Source of the DNA: Anthostomella pinea
Taxonomy: Eukaryota; Ascomycota; Sordariomycetes; Xylariales; Xylariaceae
Assembly (NCBI GenBank): GCA_963556695.1
Contig: CAUWAG010000010.1
Span: 2,356,001 to 2,420,000 of the forward strand
Length of the DNA: 64,000 bases
Direction of reading: 5' to 3'
In this document: one piece after another, positions 53,521 through 63,564 of the stretch
How the letters are laid out: the number at the start of each line of letters is the position of its first letter
Position numbering within the stretch: the first letter of the stretch is position 1
Position numbers and translations under genes: made by a program
The notes under the pieces: generated by a model
Databases searched by the model: none
Seen by the model: the letters and a program-made list of their open reading frames with translations, nothing else
Told to the model about the DNA's origin: nothing

Positions 53521-54204
53521 CTAAAAACGCCACAGCGCAACCATCTCCCGGAACTCCTGCTTCAACTGCTCCTCCTCCTTTTCGGAATGATCCGCCAGCA
53601 GACTGCGAAGGGTACACGCCAGCAAATCATAAAGAGCCTGCATAAGGCTCACCGTATGGCACAACCTCTCCAAGGCCCACAGTTTGCGCGTCGTCTCGTC
53701 TTTATGCAATGTCGAGTCATGCCAACAATCGTTATGGGGTCCCAGCGCGCATGCCTCTGCGCGCTTCCTCTTCAAGTCGTCGAGGGTGGCCCGCAGCTGC
53801 GCGCGCGTCGCAATGTCGGCGTGGGTGTTCGTGCACTTCTCGTCGTAGATCTTGTACATGTCTCCCAGCCTCCTCTGGAGTATCTTCACGTCTCTGAGGG
53901 CGCGGGTCGCCTTGGCAGTGGCTTGAACGCGGATTTGGAACGCCTCGTCCTCGGCATCTTCACTGGGCCTGTGCTTCTTAGATCCGCCGCTGGGCTCTGG
54001 ATTTTCTCTTACAGGACGTTTCCGTCCCTGTGGCTCGGCGCAGAGAAGCTCGTAGGCCCGCTGGATCTGGACGAATCTCTCGTGCACCTCGATACTATTG
54101 CCCGCCTTGTCGGGGTGGTGGAGCAGACATAGTTTGTGGTATGCCTTTCTGATGGCCGAGAAGTCGGCATCGGACGCGACGTCGAGGACCTTGCGTGGGT
54201 CCAT
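53521..54204 (-). CDS. J-domain (DnaJ/Hsp40) protein
   Basis: A single-exon protein of 227 residues. Residues 1-60 are a J domain: MDPRKVLDVASDADFSAIRKAYHKLCLLHHPDKAGNS...FVQIQRAYELLCA with the intact HPD tripeptide needed to stimulate Hsp70. A basic/acidic, probably nuclear-targeting stretch follows (GRKRPVRENPEPSGGSKKHRPSEDAEDEAF), then a long helical, coiled-coil-like region (KATRALRDVKILQRRLGDMYKIYDEK...LRATLDDLKRKRAEA) and a C-terminal helical part ending EQLKQEFREMVALWRF. No glycine/phenylalanine-rich or zinc-finger region, so class C. Client and compartment are unknown. Confidence 0.85.
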   Translation of the reverse strand: MDPRKVLDVASDADFSAIRKAYHKLCLLHHPDKAGNSIEVHERFVQIQRAYELLCAEPQGRKRPVRENPEPSGGSKKHRPSEDAEDEAFQIRVQATAKATRALRDVKILQRRLGDMYKIYDEKCTNTHADIATRAQLRATLDDLKRKRAEACALGPHNDCWHDSTLHKDETTRKLWALERLCHTVSLMQALYDLLACTLRSLLADHSEKEEEQLKQEFREMVALWRF

Positions 54205-54663
54205 AATGCTGGTGTGGTTTGGCGGTGCAAGGGATGAGGTTCAGACAAGACGGTTGTTTGATGCTGGTGAATGCTGCTTTACTGTCGTATACTTGGTCTT
54301 CAAGAGTCTGCAGTGAGTTGATATGTTGTTCTCGGGACCGTCTGGAACAGAAAATAGTTTTTATGTTGTAGAGGAGTTCCTGTGAAGTTACTACCAGAGA
54401 GGTAGCGGTATATGCTTCCTAATTAGGGATTCTGCAACCTATCGGAGAAAGAAATAAGCTAGCATTGAAGATATAAAGTTCAGCCATCAGAACGGAAGAA
54501 ACTCCTCAGTGGATTGCAGTTACGGCAGAACCTCATCTAACAGAAACCTTAACGCCACCTCTCATTTTGCTAGGTTGAGAACTTCGAAACTCCGAATTTA
54601 CAGTAAAAGCAGAACAGTTCCATACAGAGAAGTCATGCTAGTTGAATGATCACCCATGGACCC
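54205..54663. other. Intergenic region
   Basis: Promoter side of the J-protein gene and 3' region of the WW protein gene. Nothing recognised. Confidence 0.4.
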
Positions 54664-57600
54664 CTAAATAAGGTCTCCACAGTCACCCCAATCACCACCA
54701 GAGTAGTCCGTATCAATGGTGCTGACAGCCCACTCGCTGCCACCAGCATAGCTCATGCTCTCATCAACGCTGACCATCGAAACGGTCTCCTCTGTGTAGA
54801 CTGTCTCGTTGTAGTTGACGTCTACATAAGTGGTGTCGACGTAAGTGGAGTCGGCGTAGGTGGTATCGACACAGGTTGTATCGACGTGAATGATATCGCC
54901 GCAAGCCGTATCCATGTATGTTGTATCCTCATATGTCGCCTCGTCCTGTGTCGTGTCGGCCTGTACCGTGTCCACGTACGTCGTACCTATATAGGCCGCG
55001 TCAACGTACGTTGTGTCGGCGACCGCGGTCGTGTTTTTAACATATATCGTCGTCTCAGGTGCGAAGAAATAGTCCGACGTAGAGTGATCCGCCGCAGCAT
55101 TTGTTTCGCTAGGCGGTTCGTGTTGTTCCGGTTGTGCTTGCGGGTTTGTTTGCGGTTGCGGCTGTGGTTGCGTATGGTTGGACTGCTGCCGTTCGTCCCG
55201 CCGGGCCACCCCAAAAGCTGCGCTAACAAGAGACGCACTGGCTGCCACGGTTGGGTCCATCAGTACTTGTCCCTGTACCTGAAAGCCAGGTTGTTGTGAA
55301 GCAAATGACTGCTGTACCATCTGCGGCGGAGGTGGTCGTCCCACTGGTGGCCTCGCCATGGGTTGTGGTGGCCTGTTAGAACCTCCCTGTTGCATCTGAG
55401 CGTTCATATTCACAGTCATGCCAGCGATAGCAGGGTTCTGCACAACTGGTGGTCGCCCTGGTGTTTGGACACCTATTGGCATGCCTGTCTGTTGTTGGTG
55501 CATGGACTGCGCCGCCTGTATCTGCTGCTGCTGCTGCTGGACCGAGACTGGGTTGGCTGGCACTTGCGCTGGCGCCGTCTGAGCATGCGGTGGCCCAGGT
55601 GGTCTTTGCGGCTGCAATTGACCACCCTGTGGACGGGCTTGCGACGTGTTGAATATCTGATTCGCGAGAGCCGCACCGGCAGCACCGTCTCCTCCCATTG
55701 ACTCGGCGAAAATGGCACCGCCGATTGCAGCCGTGGTCTGCTTCATCGCTGGATTCTGCCACACCCTTTTGGCCCATTTCTTCATCCCCTTTCCGGCGTC
55801 TGTGATAGCTGCCGAAGCCTGTGCTGAGTTGAAAGGCTTACCGTGCAGAGCTGCCTGCAGCGTATAGGGTTGACCTCCTAGCGTCTGCGCAAATTGTTGT
55901 CCCTGGGCAAGATATGTCTGAGCTAGCGATTGCTCCTGGTCCATCCCTGAAGTACCAGTCGACGTCATGTGTTTGGCAACGGGCCGGGGAGGAAGCGGCG
56001 GTGATAGATTGTTCGCAACCTGCTGTGGCGGCCCACCAAATGCTGCTTGTGAACCTGGCGGTTGTGGGTTATGGACAACGCCTTGATGCGCAGGCTGTCC
56101 TGGATGATGTAGCTGTTGAGGGTGTGAAAGTGCCTGCTGCTGAGGTGGTCTCATATGCAGTTGAGAAGAATTCGCTTGGTGGTGAAGCGGCCTCGATGCT
56201 GCTTGCGCTATCTGTTGGCCGCCGGCTGTCTGCTGCAGACTTACAGCAGGCTTGTTTGGGCCAACTGTAGGCCGTCGCCGGAGGGTCATTGAGACAGGCG
56301 CTGACCCGATCTGTGAAGGTAACGGTTTCACTTGCCCAGGAAGCATTGGAAAGGGGTTTGCTGGGCCAGCCGCTCGCGAATCAACTTGCTGAAGGATTTG
56401 ATGATTCCCTGTGGAGTCTGATTGCTGGTGTTGTGCGTATTGCTGTGAAATGTTCAGAGTCTCAGTTCCAGATTGCAGCCCGGTTGCCTGCGGGGATGTA
56501 ATTGATGGATAACTCATGTTGTTTGAAGCTTGACTTGCCACTGTTACCGGTCCGACATTTGAATTAACAGCAATTTCCGTGTTCGCAGCCATGACTGAAG
56601 ATACGGAAGACGATGGACGGTTAAGTGAAGCGATTGAATGTGTTGGACTTGACACATGGCTCTGGGGTGTGGAGGTAGAATGAACTGCTGGTGATTGATA
56701 TTGTGATTGAGCTTGTGTTGAGTCTTGGCCTGGTTGGGAAGCGAGTTGTTGCGCTGGCTTGAAGACGGCAGAGGATAGAATCGGAGGCATGACCATGCTT
56801 GGTAGGGCTGAGAGTGTACCTTGAGTTGTAGCTTGAGGAGAGGGAATTGTTGCATGCTCGTCCACCGACTCTGTAGACGCAGTACTCGGTAGCTGAGGCC
56901 GCTGGGGTAACAATGGCCTTCTCAGTGGACGTCCTTGAACGTTGCTAGGGGTCCTTCTAGGTCCCGATATGGGTGACTGCGCTTGTAGAGCGGAGCTTGC
57001 GGATGGACGTGGGATGTTCTGCTCTTTAGGACGAGAATAAGTCCTCGATTGATCGTATCTCGTGGCCTGGTCTGGCCTCTGTGATCTTGTATATTCAGAA
57101 AGACCAGAGCCGCCCGGAGATTGAGCATTATCAACAGTACTGGCGGTGTGTGATGCCTGCCTGTCCGGATGACCCGGTGCTTGTATTGGCCCCACAGACG
57201 GAGCAGGTCGTTGATATGGGCTTTGAGCCTGAACAGGAAAGTCATGAACAGGGTCAGCCACCAAAACTGCATGGTTTGAGTCAGGTGTGTGATCAGTCGA
57301 CAGGTATGAGAACTGCAAGCCTTGATCTGAGGACGTAGCCGTGTTGGAATTAGGCGACGCTGTCGTTGCCGTTGGATTTGAGTGTTCCGCGGTCGTTGTG
57401 GTATGATGATGAATGGTCATTGACGACGGATGTTGGCTCGCTGCAGACTCTGGCCCAGCGCCTGGAGTAGCTGATGACAGACCCTGGCCACTCGAATTCG
57501 CGGATGCTTCATATAGGTCTTGACTCGACTTTGTTGTCTTTGACGGGCTTTGAATACTCGGAATTTCATGGAAGAGGAGAAAGCCGGGTCCGCTCATCCT

Positions 57601-59151
57601 CGGCGGCCCTGGCTTCGCGCTCAGGGAAGGTAGTTGGTTTGGTAAAGTGTGGACCTTATCAGCACCAGGACGACTCTCGTGGCCAGGTGTGAATGTCAGT
57701 GCTGAGCTGGAAGAAGCAGTCTCTTCTGCAGTCGTACCAGCCTTTTCAATTGCATGAAATGCAGCTGAACCAGCTGGGCGGAGTTGACGGAAAGGTTGCG
57801 GAGTTCTGGAGTCAAGTGGATGCTGACACTTCGAATCAGAATCATCCTGCTGATGAGCACCGGGCTGCGACACCGATGGGCCCTGAGACAAGCCAGATCC
57901 AACCGTTAGATCAGTTGAAGATTCAGTTTGTTGTGGGGGGGTGACATTCGCATTAATCAGTCTTGGGCCTGACGGTGGTGCCAGAGCGTCGGGTACACCT
58001 TGGCCAGGGTTCAGGGACGCATCGACTCCTGAAATGATCCCAAGCTCGCTATCCTGAGACTGAAGAACAGACATCTTAGACGGTGCCATCGAGATCCTGC
58101 TTGATTGTTTCGAATCCTGCACATCAGGGCTCTGCGCCGGTGTCCAAGGCTGGTACTTGGTGTGCCCAGTAGAATCTGAGACTGGTCCCTCAGAAGCTCT
58201 GGCATTTTGTTCTTGTACCATCCCACTTGTCGTGGGCGAGATATTGCGCGTGTGGTCTATTTTCGGCTTCAACGGCGGTTGAGCAAAGGAAGCTGAGCAC
58301 AGCGGATTTGGCTCGACATGTTGTAATGGCGGTGAAGTAGACTTTGGTGTTGTTGGCTGCCTTTCCACAGGACTCCCGAGTGTAGGCAATTCGACCGGGT
58401 CATCCTGGGCTGCTTTCGTTCGTGTAGAGGCTATCGTCATAGATGTGGCATCTAACTCGATAGGTGTCAATTCCTCGGCGCACTTGACTGTATCGCTGCT
58501 GGCAAGCTCAGCAATAAATCCAAGGGGAGACCACATCTGCCCACCCCCTTCATGAAGCTCGTATACGTCAGGCTTTCTCTGTGAGGCCGAGGTAGTGAAC
58601 TCTGGAGCGACGAGCTCGACGCTTTCACTGGTAAAAGAATGCCCTGGAACAGATTCGGTCGTCACAGGTTGAATGTGGGTGACTGGCGGAGTAGGCTCTG
58701 GAGAGATATCAGCAGCCAGGTTTCGCATTGCTTCTTTGGCTCTCTTGCCGGACACCATGTAGGCCGTGTCACCGTCGTCGGCCACTGGGCTCACATCGTT
58801 GTAGGTACCGGGTCCGAAATACATATAGCTACCCGTGTCAAAGTAGCCAGTCGCGCTCATCGGTTCTTTCTCTTCGAGGGTGGGGACCTTGCTCCTTCCA
58901 GTATCACCCGTCCTTGAGTTGTTTTCCGGATAGTTGTCGCCATCGCAATCGCTTCTACGTTTGGCCTGTCTTTCAATCGCCAGTCTCTCTTCCGGCGCGA
59001 CGTCGAGCGGTCCAAACCCCGAGTCGAAGAATTGGGGAAACTCGTCACCGGGCTTTGGGAACTGGAACTGCGTGAGGCCAGTGGGTTTATAGCGGTAGAA
59101 CCATCTCGATCCACCGTAATCCGACTCCCAGCCTTCTGGAAGGCCCAGCAT
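54664..59151 (-). CDS. Large Q/P/S/T-rich WW-domain protein (1,495 aa)
   Basis: One uninterrupted minus-strand frame from ATG 59151. Residues 3-36 form a WW domain, LPEGWESDYGGSRWFYRYKPTGLTQFQFP, in which the second signature Trp is replaced by Phe. Then follow about 1,000 disordered residues rich in S/T/P/Q with many SQ/SP sites, and a Q-rich stretch (SVQQQQQQIQAAQSMHQQQ near 1,190-1,220). An ordered island, TYLAQGQQFAQTLGG...AGKGMKKWAKRVWQNP...AAIGGAIFAESMGG (about 1,080-1,150), may be an amphipathic or membrane-contacting helix pair. The last ~130 residues contain about 15 degenerate repeats of (T/D)TTYVD, acidic at the end. No enzymatic domain is visible, suggesting a scaffold. The frame starts with the WW domain as usual for such proteins. 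Confidence 0.82.
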   Translation of the reverse strand: MLGLPEGWESDYGGSRWFYRYKPTGLTQFQFPKPGDEFPQFFDSGFGPLDVAPEERLAIERQAKRRSDCDGDNYPENNSRTGDTGRSKVPTLEEKEPMSATGYFDTGSYMYFGPGTYNDVSPVADDGDTAYMVSGKRAKEAMRNLAADISPEPTPPVTHIQPVTTESVPGHSFTSESVELVAPEFTTSASQRKPDVYELHEGGGQMWSPLGFIAELASSDTVKCAEELTPIELDATSMTIASTRTKAAQDDPVELPTLGSPVERQPTTPKSTSPPLQHVEPNPLCSASFAQPPLKPKIDHTRNISPTTSGMVQEQNARASEGPVSDSTGHTKYQPWTPAQSPDVQDSKQSSRISMAPSKMSVLQSQDSELGIISGVDASLNPGQGVPDALAPPSGPRLINANVTPPQQTESSTDLTVGSGLSQGPSVSQPGAHQQDDSDSKCQHPLDSRTPQPFRQLRPAGSAAFHAIEKAGTTAEETASSSSALTFTPGHESRPGADKVHTLPNQLPSLSAKPGPPRMSGPGFLLFHEIPSIQSPSKTTKSSQDLYEASANSSGQGLSSATPGAGPESAASQHPSSMTIHHHTTTTAEHSNPTATTASPNSNTATSSDQGLQFSYLSTDHTPDSNHAVLVADPVHDFPVQAQSPYQRPAPSVGPIQAPGHPDRQASHTASTVDNAQSPGGSGLSEYTRSQRPDQATRYDQSRTYSRPKEQNIPRPSASSALQAQSPISGPRRTPSNVQGRPLRRPLLPQRPQLPSTASTESVDEHATIPSPQATTQGTLSALPSMVMPPILSSAVFKPAQQLASQPGQDSTQAQSQYQSPAVHSTSTPQSHVSSPTHSIASLNRPSSSVSSVMAANTEIAVNSNVGPVTVASQASNNMSYPSITSPQATGLQSGTETLNISQQYAQHQQSDSTGNHQILQQVDSRAAGPANPFPMLPGQVKPLPSQIGSAPVSMTLRRRPTVGPNKPAVSLQQTAGGQQIAQAASRPLHHQANSSQLHMRPPQQQALSHPQQLHHPGQPAHQGVVHNPQPPGSQAAFGGPPQQVANNLSPPLPPRPVAKHMTSTGTSGMDQEQSLAQTYLAQGQQFAQTLGGQPYTLQAALHGKPFNSAQASAAITDAGKGMKKWAKRVWQNPAMKQTTAAIGGAIFAESMGGDGAAGAALANQIFNTSQARPQGGQLQPQRPPGPPHAQTAPAQVPANPVSVQQQQQQIQAAQSMHQQQTGMPIGVQTPGRPPVVQNPAIAGMTVNMNAQMQQGGSNRPPQPMARPPVGRPPPPQMVQQSFASQQPGFQVQGQVLMDPTVAASASLVSAAFGVARRDERQQSNHTQPQPQPQTNPQAQPEQHEPPSETNAAADHSTSDYFFAPETTIYVKNTTAVADTTYVDAAYIGTTYVDTVQADTTQDEATYEDTTYMDTACGDIIHVDTTCVDTTYADSTYVDTTYVDVNYNETVYTEETVSMVSVDESMSYAGGSEWAVSTIDTDYSGGDWGDCGDLI

Positions 59152-60146
59152 CTCCAAGGTGCAATACGTGGTGTTCGACTGTGAGCGACTCGGAGACTGT
59201 TGGTCTCGAAAATCCGAAACTACGTAGAGGAGCCCGACCTACACCCTAGTCGATGTACAGCGAGTCGATATGCTTGGATGGGTAACTAGGCTGGAGGCGC
59301 AGAGGTGCAGTCTTTGGTCACTTGCCCCTCAAAACGAGGGTGCGCGGCGATAAGCCAGCGCGATTCAACGGGAGAAACAGCGAAATTGCCAAGAAGCGCG
59401 AGGCTCAGAGCGACGGTTCGAATAACCCTCAAGTCAGAATAGAAAAACAATGAAGCAGAAGCAGAGAGAAAGTTCCCTACCTGTGGAAGAGCAGACAGCC
59501 ACCTAGGGTCCAGCCAAGCGGCTGAGATCAGAGTCACCTGCGTGCCGCAAACTCGGGTCATTCGAGGTCCGCGTCCATGTTGGACAAGAGGTTTCCAGCT
59601 GAGCTCCAATCATGCTGGTTTGCGAGGGCGCCCATGCCGTTCTAGATGGTCGGTCTGTGAATGGTGGCTTGGGGCTGAACCTGACCAGACCACTTTTGTG
59701 AACAGTGCAGCCGCTCGCCAAGCACTTCATTCTTCGTTCGAGTAAAGACACATCACCGCTTGAGTGGGCGAGGGTTCTATGGATGTCGATGACAGAGACA
59801 TGGGATATGTAAGGAAGTCAATTGGAACGTAAGTACGGTAGCAATGACCATGACTGTGTGGAAGTCAAGGAGAAAGTCGACAGCCGAGCATCCGAGCAGC
59901 CGGGTAGTGGACACAATAAACCCAAAGAGCTTCATGTCCACCTGAACTCGGCCAGTCCGAGTTCACCTGGTAATCTTTCGAATAAGATTCAGAAAGTCGC
60001 ACGCATATTCATAACAAAACGGATGGAACGAGGCGGTTCTGAGCATGTCATTCGGGCACTACTTTCCATGTTTCTCTGAAAGCTAGCTACCATGTAATTA
60101 GCCGATAATTAGCCGATGGTTAGTCGATGATTAGCCGAGAAGGCTA
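59152..60146. other. Intergenic region with minisatellite
   Basis: Promoter of the WW protein gene and 3' region of the trifunctional enzyme gene. No gene recognised; minisatellite at 60097-60139. Confidence 0.45.
60097..60139. repeat. Minisatellite, 12-bp unit, about 3.6 copies
   Basis: Tandem units of TTAGCCGATNAT type with slight variation (TTAGCCGATAAT, TTAGCCGATGGT, TAGTCGATGAT, TTAGCCGAG), ending only 8 bp from the stop of the trifunctional gene, in its 3' UTR/terminator side. Confidence 0.75.
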
Positions 60147-62285
60147 CTACGCGCAATCCCCTTCCTTCTGCTGCACCTTCCCCCATCCTCCAGCTGCCAT
60201 CTTCTCGTTCTTGTTGTCGTTATCAGGCCCGTCAAGATGCGTTGTATTGAACAGACGATGGCCAGTATCAGTGCCTCCCACACCCGTGTACCTCGTATCA
60301 GACGTGCGCAAGCACACCAGCGTGACCTTGCCCTGGCCCCTGAGCGCCTTCACAAGCGACCCGCCTTCAGCAACGGCGCCGGCCTGAACTACAGCAGCCA
60401 CGACCACGATGCTGACTGTGAGATGCACCTTGCGGATGTGCCTCACGAACTTGGCGACTGTGTCACCGTTGTTCACAACCGCGTCGGCTAGGATCACCGT
60501 GGAGAGCTTCTTGAGATGTTTCGTCGTCAGATCCTCGGGCTCTTTGGCGTGGTAGTACGATGCGAGCTGGAAGGCTTCGCTCACACCTGCGGCCAAAGGG
60601 TCGCCGCCACGCATGAGAGACACAATAGCGGTGTTCTGCTCGTGAAGAAGTATGTGGCCTTCACTCGGCATGCCTTGTACGGCCGTGATGTTGTACGGTT
60701 CTACATCGATGATGTTGGCGAGGTATTCAGTCGCAAGGTACTGCCCGATACGGCTGTGGGCTTGCCGCAACTCGCCACCACGGATATTCGCATCGCGAGT
60801 CGGGCCTGCGAGTAGCTGTACTGCCGTCTTGTTGGTCGCAGTGACGATGGTGAAGTTGTAATCAAGCACAAAACTTTCGACTGTCGGAAGCGTTATTAGA
60901 GGCAGCCTGTAAGTCTCATCTCTGGGAGTTGCCGTGCTAGGGAGCAATAGCTGGTGAGCTCTGAGGCCGCCGTCGATGGCTTTCTCCAAATCTGCATCCA
61001 TCGATCGACTCCTGACGCCCTCCTCACCTACCACAACAATCGGCCGGTTGGCTTGAGAAAGCATCGGAAGGTCTAATGGGCTGTCGCCAAAAGCGACGAC
61101 TTGCATGCCGAGCGCTTGCAACTTGCTCACCACACCTGCTTTGACGCCAGCCGTGACCACGTAGCCATCTGATATTCTGCCACCACCAATCACAGGCACC
61201 GTCAGACCCGAGTTCTTCAGCACTTTCTTCCAGATCCGACGAACGCCGCAGGTCACAATGACCGCCCTGACATGCTTATGCTTTGCGACTTCAGTGAGAA
61301 GATGTACAAACTCGGGATGCACAGTCACCTCTGCTGCGACCTCCTCGCATAATGTGTCGAAATCCTCGTCGTCCTTTGCTTCCTCGTAGAGCAGCATCGC
61401 TTGGCGACAGGCTGTGTATGAGTATTGCAGTGGACCACTGAACAATGTCTTCAGCGTGCGCCCCTTTCCAGCAATCTTGCTCCAGAAGATCGCACCCGTG
61501 TCCTCGGCAGCCAGTGTCCCGTCAGCATCAATGACCAGAACAGTGTCCAGCTTGCGGTTATCCCAAACGGGGAAGATGACATCCAAAGCCTGCTCCGTAC
61601 ACTTCGTGTTGTGGGTCTCGTTGTGGATGCAGAAGTCGTTCAACAACTCCTCAATTCGTGCATCCCACATGTCGTGGAACCACTCGGCCATCCGTGCATT
61701 CCATGCAACATGCCCGACAGTTGCGAATAAAATGCCGTACGCACGACACAGTTTTCGAAGGTCATTCTTCTCCCGATTTTGCCACTCTTCGAGTAGTTGG
61801 GCGGAAACCTCTGGACGAGCACGGCTCTTGTCGCCCTTGCGTTGGACGAAAACCGTTCTCGGATCGCGGTCGAGATAGAGGATGTGGGTGAAGATCTCTA
61901 GATCGGCTTTTGTGCATACAACCTCCCCCTTCGCATTGCCTTCTCCCCAGAGCATGTAGTGACCGGTGACGATCCCAGCTTTTCCGCTATCAACACACGC
62001 CTTCGCAACCCCCTTGATGGCCGCTTGACGGTACAACGACTTCACCCCCTCATCCATCTTCTTGAATGCTTCGATCCCACCGTCAACAAGCTTGGCGATC
62101 TCGTCTGTACCTTCGAAGAACGAAAAGTTGTCTGTATCTAGCGTCTCGCGTACCTGCTGCAACAATGTGGTCTTCCCAGAACCAGAAATACCGTACAGAC
62201 CGATGATCGTCGGTTTGGTGGTCGTGGTTGCTGGCTGCGCGGTAATCATTGCCTGTTGTTGGGTTGCCATGTCTGAGGCAGACAT
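60147..62285 (-). CDS. Fusion of P-loop kinase, HAD phosphatase and uracil-phosphoribosyltransferase-like domains
   Basis: 712 residues from ATG 62285 in one exon. Domain 1 (about 25-225): P-loop kinase, TIIGLYGISGSGKTTLLQQV, lid-like YLDRDPRTVFVQRKGDKSRARPE and a FATVGH block, like adenylate/uridine-kinase folds. Domain 2 (about 245-480): HAD hydrolase with LVIDADGTLAAEDTG (motif I DxDGT), VIVTCGVRRIW (motif II), K and VVAFGDSPLDLPMLSQAN (motif IV). Domain 3 (about 500-690): PRTase of the UPRT type, LPLITLPTVESFVLDYNF, LRQAHSRIGQYLATEYL, the PRPP loop in TVILADAVVNNGDTVAKFVRHI and HLTVSIVVVAAVVQAG. The order suggests linked steps on nucleoside, nucleotide or PRPP intermediates in cytosolic pyrimidine salvage; the exact reactions are inferred. 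The frame extends to ATG 62441 with no family-like residues. Confidence 0.85.
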   Translation of the reverse strand: MSASDMATQQQAMITAQPATTTTKPTIIGLYGISGSGKTTLLQQVRETLDTDNFSFFEGTDEIAKLVDGGIEAFKKMDEGVKSLYRQAAIKGVAKACVDSGKAGIVTGHYMLWGEGNAKGEVVCTKADLEIFTHILYLDRDPRTVFVQRKGDKSRARPEVSAQLLEEWQNREKNDLRKLCRAYGILFATVGHVAWNARMAEWFHDMWDARIEELLNDFCIHNETHNTKCTEQALDVIFPVWDNRKLDTVLVIDADGTLAAEDTGAIFWSKIAGKGRTLKTLFSGPLQYSYTACRQAMLLYEEAKDDEDFDTLCEEVAAEVTVHPEFVHLLTEVAKHKHVRAVIVTCGVRRIWKKVLKNSGLTVPVIGGGRISDGYVVTAGVKAGVVSKLQALGMQVVAFGDSPLDLPMLSQANRPIVVVGEEGVRSRSMDADLEKAIDGGLRAHQLLLPSTATPRDETYRLPLITLPTVESFVLDYNFTIVTATNKTAVQLLAGPTRDANIRGGELRQAHSRIGQYLATEYLANIIDVEPYNITAVQGMPSEGHILLHEQNTAIVSLMRGGDPLAAGVSEAFQLASYYHAKEPEDLTTKHLKKLSTVILADAVVNNGDTVAKFVRHIRKVHLTVSIVVVAAVVQAGAVAEGGSLVKALRGQGKVTLVCLRTSDTRYTGVGGTDTGHRLFNTTHLDGPDNDNKNEKMAAGGWGKVQQKEGDCA

Positions 62286-62639
62286 CTTTGGATGCCAGTA
62301 ATGTCCGATCGCATTGCAGAAGAAGCTGGAGAGATTCCGAGCCCTATTTAATACTGAGCTGCTTTGTGCCATCGAAACAAGCAACGCAAAGCAGTGGCAA
62401 ACGCAAGCACCTGGCAAGCACCTTCGACTGCCTTCCAGCATCGGCCTGCTTTCTTACCACGCTTCTACAATCGCGTTTGGGCGTAGGAGCCTGCTTCTAC
62501 TGCATGCTGGCTAGCAAACACCTTTGTCCACGTTACTGCAGCAGGCTGGGACGGACAGGGGATTACCCCCTCCTGGAACAAAGCTGTGCTTTCTCACGAT
62601 GCACGATAGTGCTCACTCACGGACTGACGATTGGTCCAG

Positions 62640-63362
62640 GGCTGGCAGATGCCCAATGTAAGTCTGGGATGCAGCCGGTGTTCCCTGGAGGGACCCAAAA
62701 CTTTTTCTGGTCGAGCCGGCTCCCTCGTCGACATACGAGCCGCCAGACAGGATGATGGGTAAGACGGTGCTCTCTGGGGCTCCCCGGACTATCACGCCAC
62801 GGCCCGTCGCCGGCGAGGAATCTGAGACCAGTCCTTCGTCCCCATCATTGCCGGCAGAGATGACGACGATGATGCCCTGTCCGGCGATGCGGGATGCAAC
62901 TGATCCTCGTGGGTCGTCTGCCAGGCCCGAGAACCCGGGGGCGAGGTCAGCTGGTGCCCCCCACGTATTGGTACGTGTAATACATACTTGCCGACTGAGC
63001 ACGAGATGATATCTGTGCCGTTCTCGTAAGCCCCCATGCAGGAGGCGATTTGGATCTCCGTCGTGGATGTGCCCTGCAGCTGGGCCACGATGATGCCCGA
63101 CATATGGGAACGTCTCGACCAGACCGTTCCTCGTCGGGTTCACAAGCTGGAATGGAGCCCCCATAAACAAGTCGGAGTCGAAGCTCCTCCGATGCTCGAC
63201 CTCGATACTCCCTTCGTCCAGAAGCGACTGGTATAGGGCATAAGCATCCCCGTCGCCGCTGAACTCGACGATGTAGGCTCCCGGCACAGCATCCGCCGCA
63301 TCCCCTGCTGCGCGTGCGCCTGGAGCCCCCAGTAGAGCCCAGAAAAGGCACCGAACCATCAT
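62640..63362 (-). pseudogene. Relic of a secreted subtilisin-like protease (S8)
   Basis: The minus strand starts at 63362 with a signal peptide (MMVRCLFWALLGAPGARA) and an inhibitor-I9 propeptide (GAYIVEFSGDGDAYALYQSLLDEGSIEVEHRRSF). About 25 residues later, at 63108-63103, the sequence jumps in another frame into the catalytic core after the usual HGTHV position: MSGIIVAQLQGTSTTEIQIASC...NGTDIISCSVG. It then goes back to DDPRGSVASRIAGQGIIVVISAGNDGDEGLVSDSSPATGRGV, near a GTATGT sequence at about 62989 that could be an intron. The segment with catalytic Asp and His is gone, and the part with the catalytic Ser is missing beyond 62640. It is a deletion-frameshift relic. Confidence 0.75.
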
Positions 63363-63564
63363 CGCGAACGAAGTTGGCCGACACTGCAGAGAAATCCTGG
63401 CGAGCGGAAGAGTGTGTTCATGCATTGATCTATACATACGTCTATGTGAAGACGCTACTTTGCTAAGCTCGGCTAGTCGCTTGCTTATAAAGTAAAATCA
63501 AACCAGAAACACCGGGTATCCATCATACAATCATCCTATCCTCGTTACAGTGATCGTCTATCAC

